From Chlorobiota bacterium (GTDB lineage: Bacteria; Bacteroidota; Ignavibacteria; Ignavibacteriales; Melioribacteraceae), in the NCBI GenBank assembly GCA_013151245.1, contig JAADIR010000219.1, positions 1-41,620 on the forward strand: 41,620 bases of DNA, written 5' to 3'. Shown one piece after another: positions 1 to 9,582 of this stretch (position 1 is the first letter of the stretch; the number at the start of each line of letters is the position of its first letter). The notes beneath the pieces are model-generated. The model worked only from the letters and a program-made list of their open reading frames with translations. It did not search any database and had not been told where the DNA came from. Position numbers and translations under genes: made by a program.

Positions 1-5
1 CAAAC

Positions 6-39
6 AAAAAGGCGCGCCCGTTTATGGGTTGCGCCTTTT
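6..39. terminator. Rho-independent-type hairpin, possibly bidirectional
   Basis: GGCGC at 11-15 pairs with GCGCC at 31-35, and CCC at 17-19 with GGG at 26-28. The stem is flanked by an A run on the left and a T run on the right, the layout of an intrinsic terminator that can work in both directions. It lies 3' of the leftward cupin gene, and a gene outside the window may also end here. Confidence 0.6.
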
Positions 40-59
40 ATGTTAGCTCAACAACTCGT

Positions 60-112
60 ATAAAACGGATAGATTGCTTCAATCGCTTTGCTCTTTCGCA
101 ATGACGGTTTAA
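60..112. repeat. Dispersed intergenic repeat fragment
   Basis: The stretch contains AGATTGC near 70 and CGCAATGACGG near 97-107. The same two words, in the same order, bound the right half of the palindromic element at 38.53-38.58 kb. It looks like a degenerate copy of a dispersed non-coding repeat and has no coding potential. Confidence 0.45.
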
Positions 113-161
113 CAATCATAACCTTGCCGCTCGCTACAAGGCATTGTTCGTTTCATCGGAA

Positions 162-476
162 CTAATAATGAACGGCAAGCCAAATTGTTTTTTCTCTTTC
201 CGATGTTCTTTCAACTCTGTGTTTTTTATGAGGCGGAATCGTCAAATAATCGCCCGGTTTCAATTTTACGGTTGAATTATCTTCAAAAAGAATTTCCGCG
301 TTCCCTTTCAGTAAAATCACAAATTCATGCTTTTTTTGATCATACCAAAACCCTTCCGGCGTAGCGTGTCCGTCGGAAATTATCCGTTCGATTACAACGT
401 CGTTTTTATCCGAAATAATTTCGAATAATTCTTCGGGGATTTCATCCGGAATATTTTCATAAATATTTTTTTTCAT
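162..476 (-). CDS. Small cupin-domain protein
   Basis: This 104-aa protein is a single conserved beta-barrel of the cupin_2 type. It carries the spaced elements HEFVILLKGNAEILFED (residues about 50-66) and LKPGDYLTIPPHKKHRVE (about 72-89), which match the two cupin motifs G(X)5HXH... and G(X)5PXG(X)2HXXN in relaxed form. His50, His84 and His87 may bind a metal. It is cytoplasmic, with no signal peptide. Proteins like this are often annotated as metal-binding cupins of unknown substrate, and the exact function cannot be told. The ATG is the only good start but has no clear Shine-Dalgarno site. It is monocistronic, and the hairpin at 6-39 lies downstream. Confidence 0.75.
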   Translation of the reverse strand: MKKNIYENIPDEIPEELFEIISDKNDVVIERIISDGHATPEGFWYDQKKHEFVILLKGNAEILFEDNSTVKLKPGDYLTIPPHKKHRVERTSEREKTIWLAVHY

Positions 477-611
477 ATCAGCGTTAAAAATAAATGGATT
501 TTCGTTGCTAAAGAATTACTTGAACCGTTCGATAATTAATTAAATATCATATTTTAAATTAAGTATTTCCTATCAATAATATCGCTTGTGATGATTGAAA
601 AGGCGGAAAAA

Positions 612-2276
612 ATGAAGATTGTAGATTACTTTTTACCGGATAATACCGAAGGCGAACTATATAACCGATACAAATTTGTTGTGATAATTATTCTGGTTAC
701 GTTTTTAATGGACGCCGCTTTTCTTGCGCCCCTTTTTATTTTCGGAATGCCGCTCGGGGCGGCGGCGCTTGTTATTGCGGTTCTTATCGGCTTTACCGCT
801 CTCTTCATTTTCAGAAGTTCCGGAAATTTAACGTTCCTCTCGGAAATTATGAACTTCACGATTTATTTCAGAATAGTTGCGCTGACTGTTTTGAGCGGCG
901 GGTTTAATTCTTCCGCTTTGTTTTTCTTTACATTTCTGCCTCTGTTTTCGCTTTTAATTTCATCGAAAAAGAGCGGCGTCTTTTGGACTGCGGTTGCTTC
1001 GGGCTCAATTGTTGCGTTCGGATTAATTGGCGATTTGCCGATTAGATATAATCCCGAATGGGGGAATTTTATCGCGATTTTCTTTTCTTTCGCAAGCCCG
1101 ATTTTGATTGCCGTTATTGCATTTGTTTTTCTTTCTCAAAATGAAAACGTTAAAGCGGAGTTGATTTCAACCAAAAATAGAATTGAAGAAAAAATTGAAG
1201 AAGCCACAAGCGCTCTGCGAACTGAGCAGAAAAAATCGATGCGGCTTGCCGAAGAAAATCTTAGAATTCAAAAAGAAGAAAACTTAATGCTGTCAAAAAA
1301 TATCGATTATATTCTCGAAGCTATGGAGCAATGCTCCGCCGGCGATTTAACGGTAAGACTTGAAGGAGAAACGGATTGTAAATTTACAAAACTATTCGAG
1401 GGCTTTAATTCAACAATGGAGAGTCTGTCGGACTTTATAAAAAAAGTCGCCGAAGACGCTCAAAGAACTTCGCTTGTAAGCGAAAAAATTTCCGGGGCGA
1501 CGGACGCTATGGCTTCGGGAGCCGAAGAACAAATGACGCGCGCCTCAGGAGCGACGATAGCGATTGAACAAATGACTGAGACGATAAAACAAACCGTTGA
1601 AAGATCAAAAAGCGTATCCGATTCATCCAAGCAATCAAGCGAGTTGGCAAACGAAGGGGAAAGGGAATTAAATAAAACAAAAGAAGGAATGCATAAAATA
1701 GCCGAATCGACCGAACAAATGGCTGAAATAATAAAAACCCTTGCAAATCATAGCGAACACATTGGGGATATCGCAAAAGTAATTAATGACATAGCCGATC
1801 AAACAAACCTTTTGGCTTTAAACGCGGCTATTGAAGCGGCAAGAGCGGGGGAAGAAGGACGCGGTTTTGCCGTGGTAGCCGACGAGGTAAGAAAATTAGC
1901 CGAACGAACTTCGAAAGCGACTAAAGAAATAGGAAAGAAAATTTCGGACATTCAATCCGAAGCTCGAAAAGCGGATTATTCAATGGCGGAGACGAAGCAA
2001 GCCGTGGAAGATGGAACCAAACTTACGAAAGAGGTAAACGTTTTTCTAAAGAAGATACTTGAAAGCAACGCTGGCGTCTATGAAAAAACCCTCGAAGTGG
2101 TAACGGAGAACGAGGGGCAGTCTGAAATAGCCGATTCCGTCGCAGCCGAAATTGAAGCCGTGCGGTCAATCTCGGAAAATATTTCGAACGTTATAAACGA
2201 CATAATTTACGCGGGAGAAGATTTATCCGAACAAACCGACAAACTGCTCGAACATATAAAGCGGTTTAAAGTGTAA
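612..2276 (+). CDS. Methyl-accepting chemotaxis protein with six-TM N-terminus
   Basis: This is a membrane chemoreceptor expected to control CheA. Five or six hydrophobic segments fill the first ~180 residues (roughly 20-180) with no large periplasmic loop, so the ligand or physical signal is probably sensed in the membrane. A coiled coil follows, then a HAMP-like segment (about 235-285, containing SAGDLTVRL) and a long MA signalling domain. The hairpin tip is conserved ([18 protein letters not shown]), followed by [18 protein letters not shown]. An ATG at 588 would add eight residues. I prefer 612 because AAGGCGG sits five or six bases upstream. It stands alone between the cupin and TPP genes, with no che gene beside it. 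The MCP call is certain; the stimulus is unknown. Confidence 0.93.
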   Translation: MKIVDYFLPDNTEGELYNRYKFVVIIILVTFLMDAAFLAPLFIFGMPLGAAALVIAVLIGFTALFIFRSSGNLTFLSEIMNFTIYFRIVALTVLSGGFNSSALFFFTFLPLFSLLISSKKSGVFWTAVASGSIVAFGLIGDLPIRYNPEWGNFIAIFFSFASPILIAVIAFVFLSQNENVKAELISTKNRIEEKIEEATSALRTEQKKSMRLAEENLRIQKEENLMLSKNIDYILEAMEQCSAGDLTVRLEGETDCKFTKLFEGFNSTMESLSDFIKKVAEDAQRTSLVSEKISGATDAMASGAEEQMTRASGATIAIEQMTETIKQTVERSKSVSDSSKQSSELANEGERELNKTKEGMHKIAESTEQMAEIIKTLANHSEHIGDIAKVINDIADQTNLLALNAAIEAARAGEEGRGFAVVADEVRKLAERTSKATKEIGKKISDIQSEARKADYSMAETKQAVEDGTKLTKEVNVFLKKILESNAGVYEKTLEVVTENEGQSEIADSVAAEIEAVRSISENISNVINDIIYAGEDLSEQTDKLLEHIKRFKV

Positions 2277-2401
2277 TTTTTTTTACGCGCAGAAATAAAA
2301 TATCGTTTTCCCCGCCTTGCGAACGGCGATATTAAATTCAAGAACACTTTGAATAACCCAACAATTACTCTACTCGGGCGGGCGCAGATATTCAATTCGA
2401 A

Positions 2402-3556
2402 TTAATAATTCGCCAGAATAATTTTCATCTCGTTTGAATTTTTCGCTTCGTTGAGAACTTCCCCGATTTCGATAAAATCTCTCGGATTTGTAATCTGCAA
2501 GATTGAATTATCATATCCGGCTAAAAGTCTGTACATCAGCTTTTTATGAATAATTTGTCCGCCGGTTGCGGCTGCGGCTTTATTGTAAAAAATTACAATT
2601 TTAATGGGAATCTCGCGTTCAATAATTTCCAACAGACCGAGATGACCGGATGCGAGGAAACCGAAATCGCCCGTCATCGCCCACACGTCTCTTCTTCCGG
2701 CAAGATAAGCTCCGATTGCAAGCGGAACGCTTCCGCCTATATGAGTAATAATATCTATTGCGTTATACGGCGGTAAAGCGAACGAACTTGAAACGCTCGT
2801 ATCTCCCGTTACAACTTCGCCGCGGAAATCTTTAAAAACGTCGAAAAAAGTAGCGTATTTTTTTGAAGCGGTTTGATAATTTTCCGAAAGCCCTTGCGGG
2901 TATTGGGGAATATCAATCGGCGGAATTGTCGTTACGTCGCCGCCCAATGTTTTAGCCTTAAATTTTTTGAATTGATAACCGGCAAACATCGGATGAACGA
3001 TATGCGCCGTAATATTTCTTTTATAGATGAATTCTTTTTTAACGCCGACTTCCTTTTCAAATTCAACATTGTTACCGGTTTTTGCGGAATCAATCAGCAG
3101 CGCAAAAGGAATTTGTCTTTTTTCGCTTTCGCGGTAAGCTCCAATTACTTCTTCGTAAATATTTGTTTCGTCGGCGATTTTGTAGGGAAACGGAATTCCT
3201 TTTAAGATCGGTTCAATCTCAAGAACGTTGTCGGAATGGCTTCCGTCTTTATCTTCAAAAATGAGGACCACAAATCCCGCAGTTACGTCAACATAAAGAG
3301 AATCCGTTGCGGCGTTCCCGGCTTTCATAAATCCGTGCGACTTCATCATAACGGCGCTACGCTTGCCCAATATAGCCGCAGAGTGCGCTATGGAATAAGC
3401 CGTTTCCTCATTGAAAGAAATGGGAATGTTTTTGCTCGTCAGCGTTGCAATTTTTTCAACCGTATCGCCAATTCCGCGCCCCGGCACTTGCGTAATAACA
3501 TCCGCTCCTAAATCGACAAGCGCGTGTCCGATCGCTTCGGAAACCGTTCCATTCAT
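2402..3556 (-). CDS. TPP-dependent enzyme, IorA / phosphonopyruvate decarboxylase-like
   Basis: The 384-aa protein has the two-domain layout of thiamine-diphosphate enzymes. An N-terminal pyrimidine-binding domain (about 1-165) carries the conserved glutamate in SFNEETAYSIAH. A C-terminal pyrophosphate-binding domain (about 225-384) carries GDFGFLASGHLGLLE followed by YNKAAAATGGQ, a GD...N metal/TPP motif. MMKSHGFMKAGNAATDS and the later DGSHSDNV resemble indolepyruvate ferredoxin oxidoreductase alpha (IorA), but the C-terminal ferredoxin domain is absent and no beta subunit is adjacent. Phosphonopyruvate and sulfopyruvate decarboxylases have a similar size and TGGQ motif, so the substrate is open. 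Its ATG overlaps the TGA of the upstream channel gene (ATGA), so the two are translationally coupled. AGGAAAAGG provides a ribosome site. Confidence 0.8.
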   Translation of the reverse strand: MNGTVSEAIGHALVDLGADVITQVPGRGIGDTVEKIATLTSKNIPISFNEETAYSIAHSAAILGKRSAVMMKSHGFMKAGNAATDSLYVDVTAGFVVLIFEDKDGSHSDNVLEIEPILKGIPFPYKIADETNIYEEVIGAYRESEKRQIPFALLIDSAKTGNNVEFEKEVGVKKEFIYKRNITAHIVHPMFAGYQFKKFKAKTLGGDVTTIPPIDIPQYPQGLSENYQTASKKYATFFDVFKDFRGEVVTGDTSVSSSFALPPYNAIDIITHIGGSVPLAIGAYLAGRRDVWAMTGDFGFLASGHLGLLEIIEREIPIKIVIFYNKAAAATGGQIIHKKLMYRLLAGYDNSILQITNPRDFIEIGEVLNEAKNSNEMKIILANY

Positions 3557-4797
3557 AATTTGCCTTTTCCTATTGCGGCGAGATGTTTAATATCCGCGCC
3601 GGCGGGGTTTTGGAAAATATTCAAACCAAACTCACGGGTAACGGAAATTAAATGATCAAAAATATCCGCTTGAATTTCTTCATAATCTACCCACGCGGTT
3701 GTAGTTGCGAAAACGTAAATTTCAATCGGCAGACCGTTTGGTCCGGGCGGTAATTGTCTTACGAGAAACGTAAGCCCTTTATGAATATCTTCTCTGTTTT
3801 TTAAATATTCTTTCATGTAAGCGCGGAAGACTCCGAGGTTTGTCATTCTTCTGCCGTTGACAACTACGGAACCGTCGACGTCCAATTTCTTGTTGTACTC
3901 TTCAATTTCTTTTTCTTTCTTTTCGATATAACCGGAAAGAATTTTAATTTTTTTTAATTTCCCCATCATTTCTTTATCGATGAATTTCACGCTGTCCATA
4001 TCAAGAAAAATTGAACGTTTGATTCTTCTTCCGCCCATTTCAATCATGCCGCGCCAATTCTTAAACGCGTTTTGAATCAACGCTATCGTTGGAATGACAG
4101 TAATAGTTTTATCGAAGTTGCGGATCTTAATTGTGTGCAGAGAAATATCCATAATGTCCCCGTCAACGCCGAGTTTGGGAACTTCAATCCAATCGCCGAC
4201 TTTCACCAAATCGTAAGACGCAATTTGAATGCTGGCGACAAAAGCAAGTATCGTATCTTTAAATATCAACAGAAGCACGGCGCTTAAAGCTCCGAGCCCG
4301 GCGAAAAGAGACCAAAGATTTTGTCCCGTTAAAATTCCGAATATCATTAAAACGCCGAAAGCAATTACAATGATTTTGACGACCTGAACGTAACTTTTAA
4401 TCGGACGGTGTTTGAACTTTTCGAACAATAAAATAATTTCGGTAAAGGCGTCGAGCAGAGCGTTGATTACAAGAATAATCATCAGCGCCATCAAAGCGCC
4501 GAGTATATGATCGATAATTATTTCAAAGTCTTTTGGGAACAGATGAAACTGCTGAATTATGAGGAGAGGAACAATGTAAGAAAGCCGCCGGAGAATTTTT
4601 TCATTTAATAAAATATCGTCGAATTTGGATTTTGTTTTTTTGACGAATTTTGAAAGATAGACAATCAGAATTTTTTTCGTGATAAAGTAACCGACAAAAG
4701 CCAAAACCAAAACGCCGAGGAACTCAACGTTATCCGCCAGAAACGGCGCGGGTTTCAGCCACTCTTGAATTTTTTCCAACAAATCATACCTCCGCAT
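3553..4797 (-). CDS. MscS-family mechanosensitive ion channel (YbdG/MscM-like)
   Basis: This inner-membrane channel is expected to release solutes on hypo-osmotic shock. About five hydrophobic segments lie between residues 23 and 195. The pore-lining helix and beta domain follow, with LFAGLGALSAVLLLIFKDT, then KVGDWIEVPKLGVDGDIMDIS and the typical WRGMIEMGGRRIKRSI. That last motif and the insertion near residues 290-320 point to the YbdG-type branch rather than MscS proper (length 414 versus about 286). The ATG at 4797 has no Shine-Dalgarno site. A perfect GGAGGT inside the first codons sits 5 and 8 nt before TTG codons at 4782 and 4779, so the true start may be there. It is transcribed with the TPP enzyme gene. 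Confidence 0.88.
   Translation of the reverse strand: MRRYDLLEKIQEWLKPAPFLADNVEFLGVLVLAFVGYFITKKILIVYLSKFVKKTKSKFDDILLNEKILRRLSYIVPLLIIQQFHLFPKDFEIIIDHILGALMALMIILVINALLDAFTEIILLFEKFKHRPIKSYVQVVKIIVIAFGVLMIFGILTGQNLWSLFAGLGALSAVLLLIFKDTILAFVASIQIASYDLVKVGDWIEVPKLGVDGDIMDISLHTIKIRNFDKTITVIPTIALIQNAFKNWRGMIEMGGRRIKRSIFLDMDSVKFIDKEMMGKLKKIKILSGYIEKKEKEIEEYNKKLDVDGSVVVNGRRMTNLGVFRAYMKEYLKNREDIHKGLTFLVRQLPPGPNGLPIEIYVFATTTAWVDYEEIQADIFDHLISVTREFGLNIFQNPAGADIKHLAAIGKGKL
4788..4793 (-). promoter_or_regulatory. Strong ribosome binding site inside the annotated start of the MscS-like gene
   Basis: On the minus strand the bases read GGAGGT. They lie 5 nt before an in-frame TTG at 4782 and 8 nt before another TTG at 4779. 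The upstream ATG at 4797 lacks any such site. This favours a TTG start and a product five or six residues shorter, although the ATG cannot be excluded. Confidence 0.45.
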
Positions 4798-4952
4798 AAG
4801 ATTTTTAAATTAAAAAATAAAAATATAACAATTATACCACTGTGGAAAGGTTTGTTTTTAACCTACGGCTAATCAGCAAGAAAGATTTACAAAGAAACTC
4901 AAAGATCAATTCTTAATCTTAATTATTCGGCTTATCGAATTGTGATTTTAAC

Positions 4953-5999
4953 TTATTCGTCGTATATCTTTACCTCCGGTTCGTTTTTGTCGGTAACATA
5001 TCCGCGGAACATGCCGCTTGTGTTGAAGGGCATGGCGATATTTCCTTCCTTATCGATGGCGATTACGCCGCCGCTTCCGCCTACCGCTTTCAGTTTTTTA
5101 TTAATCACTTCGTCGGACGCTTTTTCTACGGACATATTTTTATACTTCATTAACGCGGTTATGTCGTAAGCCACGACGTATCTTATGAAATATTCGCCGT
5201 GTCCGGTGCATGAAACTGCGCAAGTGTTGTTATCGGCGTAAGTTCCCGCGCCGATTATCGGGGAATCGCCGATGCGTCCGTATTTCTTATTCGTCATTCC
5301 GCCGGTTGAAGTTCCCGCCGCAAGATTGCCCGCTTTGTCGAGCGCAACGCAGCCGACCGTTCCGAACTTCGATTCTTTTTTCTCCGCCGGTTCGAAAATG
5401 GGATTTTTCAACTTTTCAATCTTTTTTACTCTCTGCAGACTTTCCCATCTGCTTTCGGTAAAGAAGTAGCTTGTATCGACCAATTTAACTCCGTTTTCCA
5501 CGGCGAATTTTTCCGCGCCTTCGCCCGCCATCAAAACGTGCGGAGATTTTTCCATCACAAGCCTGGCGAGGGAAATCGGATTTTTGATATGATGAACGCC
5601 CGCAACCGCGCCGGCGGTTTTATCTTTTCCGTTCATTATTGAAGCGTCCAATTCGTTCATTCCTTCGGAATTGAAGACGGCGCCTTTGCCCGCGTTGAAG
5701 AGCGGCGAATCTTCGAGAAGGTTAATCACTTTTTCAACCGCGTCAAGGCTTGTTCCTCCTTCGTTCAAAATTTTATATCCCACGTTCAGCGCTTCGGTAA
5801 GTTTGGCTTTATAAGCTTTTTCTTTCTCTTCGCTCATTAGTCCTTTTTTCATCGCGCCGGCGCCGCCGTGAATTACAAGCGCAAAATCAACGACCTTTTC
5901 TCCGCTCTCTTCCGGCGCTATTTTTTTTGTGCAGCCTGAAACAAGCGCGATTGATAACGAAAGAATAAAAATCAAAACCGTAATTTTTTTTCCGTTCAT
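4953..5999 (-). CDS. Lipoprotein isoaspartyl peptidase / L-asparaginase (Ntn hydrolase, plant type)
   Basis: The enzyme hydrolyses beta-aspartyl dipeptides and/or asparagine after autocleavage into two subunits. The N-terminus is a lipoprotein signal: hydrophobic core, then LVSG with Cys23. The alpha part contains VIHGGAGA (about 43-50) and the SLDAVEKV and LFNAGKGAVFN motifs. The autocleavage nucleophile is Thr214 in FGTVGCVALD, followed by GTSTGGMTNKKYGRIGDSPIIGAG, which carries the substrate-binding residues of this family. Length 348 fits the family plus a leader. AGGATAAAA precedes the ATG. It is divergent from the C1B peptidase/DPP IV pair, so this locus groups three extracytoplasmic peptide-degrading enzymes. 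Confidence 0.93.
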   Translation of the reverse strand: MNGKKITVLIFILSLSIALVSGCTKKIAPEESGEKVVDFALVIHGGAGAMKKGLMSEEKEKAYKAKLTEALNVGYKILNEGGTSLDAVEKVINLLEDSPLFNAGKGAVFNSEGMNELDASIMNGKDKTAGAVAGVHHIKNPISLARLVMEKSPHVLMAGEGAEKFAVENGVKLVDTSYFFTESRWESLQRVKKIEKLKNPIFEPAEKKESKFGTVGCVALDKAGNLAAGTSTGGMTNKKYGRIGDSPIIGAGTYADNNTCAVSCTGHGEYFIRYVVAYDITALMKYKNMSVEKASDEVINKKLKAVGGSGGVIAIDKEGNIAMPFNTSGMFRGYVTDKNEPEVKIYDE

Positions 6000-6019
6000 T
6001 TTTTATCCTAAAATATTGA

Positions 6020-6099
6020 ATTAGAGTTTCAGCAAAACAAGATATTGTCAATCAGTCAGAGGCTGAATTACAGAACGTTTATTTTGCAGAAACTCTATT
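6020..6099. repeat. Inverted repeat pair in the divergent promoter region
   Basis: The left arm (6020-6040) reads TTAGAGTTTCAGCAAAACAA. The right arm (6070-6099), read on the other strand, is TAGAGTTTCTGCAAAATAA followed by ACGTTCTGT. The arms differ at two positions over 19 bases. A third copy occurs at 10160-10189. Because the pair lies between the divergently transcribed asparaginase and C1B peptidase genes it could be an operator, but the third copy in a convergent gap fits a dispersed mobile repeat better. Confidence 0.65.
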
Positions 6100-6204
6100 A
6101 TAGATTGAAACTAATATAATTTATTTTCGTCTTAAGAAGAAAATAATTATATAAATTAATAGTTTAAAGTAAAAAAATTATATTAGAATTATTTTGAGGG
6201 ACTC

Positions 6205-7365
6205 ATGAGAAAATTATTTACCGTTTTACTCTTATCATTATTCCTTTCATCGTTTATTGTTGCGCAGGACGACGACAAAGCGGCGGACAGACACGAATTC
6301 ACAATGATCGCTCAAGTTGAAACAACGCCGGTGGAAAGTCAAGGACGTTCCGGCACTTGCTGGGCTTTTGCAACGACGTCGTTTCTCGAAACCGAACTTA
6401 TTAGAATGGGAAAAGGAGAACGCGACCTTTCCGAGATGTATTTTGTCCGTTGGACTTTTCCGGTGAAAGAGAATAGATATTTCCGTCTTCACGGCAAATC
6501 GAATTTCGGGCAAGGCGGACAGGCGCACGACGTAATGAACGTTATCAAAAATCACGGACTCGTTCCCAAACAATTTTACGACGCTAAGATATTTGATTCA
6601 ACGAAGTACAATCACAGCGAGCTGACGGAGCTTTTAAAAAGCGAACTTGACGCGGTTTTAAAAAAGAAAGGCGGAAAAATATCCAATCTCTGGCGCGATG
6701 TTTTCAATTTTACGCTGGATAAATATCTCGGAACTCCGCCCGAAGAATTTGAATACGACGAGGTAAATTATACTCCGAAAAGTTTCGCCGATTCGCTCGG
6801 GTTGAATCCGGACGACTACGTCGAGTTTACTTCATATACCCATCATCCGTTTTATAAAAAGATAAATTTGGAAATTCCCGATAATTTTGCCGACGCGTTT
6901 TATTACAACGTGCCGATCGACGATCTGATATCGATAATCGACAATGCTTTGGAGAACGGCTTTTCGGCGGCATGGGACGGAGACGTAAGCGATAAATATT
7001 TTTTCAGAAAAGAATGTTACGCGGTTGTGCCCGTCGATAACCTCGACGAACAGATAAAATACGACGACGACGGAAACGAAATCGTAGAGCCGGAAATCGA
7101 AAAAGTAATTTCGCAGAGGATGAGACAAGACGCGTTCGATTCTTTTCAAACTACGGACGATCATCTTATGCACATTACCGGAACGGCAAAAGATCAGAAC
7201 GATACAAAATTTTATTACACAAAAAATTCTTGGGGAACGAAAGACCGGAAATACGACGGTTACTGGTATCTCTCCGAACCGTTTGTCCGCTTAAACACAA
7301 TTGCCATAATGGTTCACAAAGACGCGGTTCCCGAACAACTGAAAGAAAGACTTGGAATTAAATAA
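6205..7365 (+). CDS. Exported C1B cysteine peptidase (bleomycin hydrolase / aminopeptidase C)
   Basis: This is a papain-like peptidase of family C1B, which trims N-terminal residues from peptides. The N-terminal 20 residues form a signal peptide ending near FIVAQ, so it acts outside the cytoplasm, unlike typical PepC. The catalytic triad is visible: Cys52 in SGTCWAFAT, His323 in HLMHITGT, Asn341 in TKNSWGT. The upstream Gln46 (ESQGRSGTC) fits the oxyanion-hole glutamine. At 386 aa it is shorter than cytosolic PepC (about 450). GAGGGAC precedes the ATG. Eleven bases separate it from the DPP IV gene, so the two are probably one operon for extracytoplasmic peptide use. Confidence 0.9.
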   Translation: MRKLFTVLLLSLFLSSFIVAQDDDKAADRHEFTMIAQVETTPVESQGRSGTCWAFATTSFLETELIRMGKGERDLSEMYFVRWTFPVKENRYFRLHGKSNFGQGGQAHDVMNVIKNHGLVPKQFYDAKIFDSTKYNHSELTELLKSELDAVLKKKGGKISNLWRDVFNFTLDKYLGTPPEEFEYDEVNYTPKSFADSLGLNPDDYVEFTSYTHHPFYKKINLEIPDNFADAFYYNVPIDDLISIIDNALENGFSAAWDGDVSDKYFFRKECYAVVPVDNLDEQIKYDDDGNEIVEPEIEKVISQRMRQDAFDSFQTTDDHLMHITGTAKDQNDTKFYYTKNSWGTKDRKYDGYWYLSEPFVRLNTIAIMVHKDAVPEQLKERLGIK

Positions 7366-7376
7366 GAGAGGAAAAG

Positions 7377-9578
7377 ATGAAAAAGAATTACACTCCTAAA
7401 ATTGCTTCGATTATTCTTTTACTTTCGTTTGCAATTACAATAAACTTATTTGCTCAAAAGAAAACTTTGAAATACAGCGATTTATTCACTGCGGGGCAAA
7501 CGCTTTTGAACCCGATTCCTTCCTTAGGCGGTTGGTTTGACGATCAAAATTATCTGCTGAACAAAACGGATTCAACCGGCGCGCAAACGCTCGTAGCCGT
7601 TAACGCTGAAACGGGCGAAGAAGAAGAAATCATAAACTATTCGGTTTGGAAAGAGGAACTGCCCAAGGGAATAAATCTCCGCCAAAGCGCTAGCAGAACA
7701 AAAGACCGGATGAATTACATTTTCAAAAAAGATAACGATCTTTATTTCCTCTCGCTTGAGGACCAGGAACTTAAACGTCTCACGGAAACCGAAGCGAAAG
7801 AGAACAATCCTAAAATTTCTCCCGACGGGAAGTCGGTCGCTTACACAAGCGGAAAAAATCTTTACGTTACAAACATCCGCTCCGGAAAAACGACTCAGCT
7901 TACGAACGACGGCGGCGAAAACATCTACAACGGTTGGGCTTCGTGGGTTTACATGGAAGAAATACTTGGAAGATCCACAAGATACGCGGCTTTCTGGTGG
8001 TCGCCCGACGGCAAGAATATCGCCTTTCTCCGTTTCGACGATTCGCCCGTGCCGAAATTTCCTCTCTTCAACGCAGACGGCGTTCACGGAGAATTGGAAT
8101 GGGAGCATTATCCGGAACCGGGCGACCCGAACCCAATCGTGAAACTCGGCGTCGCTCATATCGACGACGGAACAATTACTTGGCTCGATTTTGATTATAC
8201 GAAAGATCAATATATCGCTTGGCCCTTCTGGACTCCCGACGGGAAACAACTTTTTTTCGAATGGATGAACCGCGATCAAAACTTAATTAAAATATATTCG
8301 ATGAACCCTTTCACCGGCGCAAGTAAAGTGATTTATAAAGAGAGCGCGACTACTTGGGTCAATTGGCTTGAAGACCTTGAATTTCTTTCCGACAACAGCG
8401 GATTTATTCTCAGGTCAAACCGTTCCGGCTGGCAGAATCTCTACATGTATTCGATGAACGGCAAATTGAAAACGCAGCTTACGGAGAACGAATGGGACGC
8501 AACTTCAATAAAATTAATTGACGAAGAAAACGAACGCATCTTTTTTGAAGGAACGGGAGAAAACAGTACGGAACAGCATTTGTTTGTAGTCGATTTTAAC
8601 GGATTTGAACAGAAGCAGTTAACGGAAACTGCGGGAACGCACAAAACGACCGTCTCTCCGAACGGCGGTTATTTTTACGACAACTTCAGCAGTTTTTCCA
8701 CTCCGCCGATTCTTTCGCTTTACAGAACGGACGGAACGATTGTTAAGGATTTGGGAAACGGCGCTTCCAAAACGATGGAAGAATACGCGATGCCGAAAGT
8801 GGAGATGTTTACAATACCAACAGACGACGGTTTCGATTTGCCGGCAAAATGGTTTCTTCCCCCTAACTTTGACGCGCAGAAAAAATATCCGATTCTCTTT
8901 TCAATTTACGGCGGACCGAACGCAAAGACAGTCCGCAACAGTTACAGCCGGTGGTTCTTCAACGATTATCTTGCTATGAATGGAATTATTGTTATTCAAG
9001 TCGATCACAGAGGTTCCGGGCATTTCGGCAAAGAGGGAACCGATTTGATGTACAGAAACCTCGGCAAATGGGAAATGGAAGATTTTATTACAGCCGCAAA
9101 ATGGGCGCGCAATCTTCCTTACGTGAATAAGGATAAAATAGCTATTACCGGCGGAAGCTACGGCGGATACGTAACCGCAATGGCGCTTACTTACGGAGCC
9201 GATTATTTTAATTACGGAATAGCGCAATATTCAGTTACCGACTGGCGGCTTTACGACAACGTTTACACCGAGCGTTACATGGATGAACCGAAAGACAATA
9301 AAGACGGATACGATTTCGGATCGGTAATGACGCACGCCGATAACTACAAGGGAAAACTTTTAATTACTCACGGAACGATGGACGACAACGTTCACATGCA
9401 AAACACTCTGCAGTTGATTGATAAACTGGAAGATTTGGACAAAGATTTCGAATTGATGATTTATCCGAATGCGCGTCATGGAATAGGATACCCGAAGATT
9501 TTTCATTCAATTAGAAACAGCGTAAAATTTTGGTTTAACAATTTGCTCGATAGAGAATTTGATCCTGAAAAAGATTAA
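7377..9578 (+). CDS. Dipeptidyl peptidase IV (family S9B)
   Basis: This secreted or periplasmic serine peptidase removes N-terminal X-Pro/X-Ala dipeptides. A signal peptide covers residues 1-26 (ends NLFAQ). An eight-bladed propeller domain (about 45-480, with WSPDGKNIAFLRFDD and the double-Glu motif WVYMEEILGR that anchors the peptide N-terminus) precedes the alpha/beta-hydrolase domain. The catalytic residues are Ser594 (GGSYGG), Asp669 (GTMDDNV) and His701 (ARHGIG). Their spacing (75 and 32) closely matches mammalian DPP IV. Length 733 is normal for Bacteroidota enzymes. AGAGGAAAAG precedes the ATG. It is co-transcribed with the C1B peptidase. Confidence 0.96.
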   Translation: MKKNYTPKIASIILLLSFAITINLFAQKKTLKYSDLFTAGQTLLNPIPSLGGWFDDQNYLLNKTDSTGAQTLVAVNAETGEEEEIINYSVWKEELPKGINLRQSASRTKDRMNYIFKKDNDLYFLSLEDQELKRLTETEAKENNPKISPDGKSVAYTSGKNLYVTNIRSGKTTQLTNDGGENIYNGWASWVYMEEILGRSTRYAAFWWSPDGKNIAFLRFDDSPVPKFPLFNADGVHGELEWEHYPEPGDPNPIVKLGVAHIDDGTITWLDFDYTKDQYIAWPFWTPDGKQLFFEWMNRDQNLIKIYSMNPFTGASKVIYKESATTWVNWLEDLEFLSDNSGFILRSNRSGWQNLYMYSMNGKLKTQLTENEWDATSIKLIDEENERIFFEGTGENSTEQHLFVVDFNGFEQKQLTETAGTHKTTVSPNGGYFYDNFSSFSTPPILSLYRTDGTIVKDLGNGASKTMEEYAMPKVEMFTIPTDDGFDLPAKWFLPPNFDAQKKYPILFSIYGGPNAKTVRNSYSRWFFNDYLAMNGIIVIQVDHRGSGHFGKEGTDLMYRNLGKWEMEDFITAAKWARNLPYVNKDKIAITGGSYGGYVTAMALTYGADYFNYGIAQYSVTDWRLYDNVYTERYMDEPKDNKDGYDFGSVMTHADNYKGKLLITHGTMDDNVHMQNTLQLIDKLEDLDKDFELMIYPNARHGIGYPKIFHSIRNSVKFWFNNLLDREFDPEKD

Positions 9579-9582
9579 TAGG

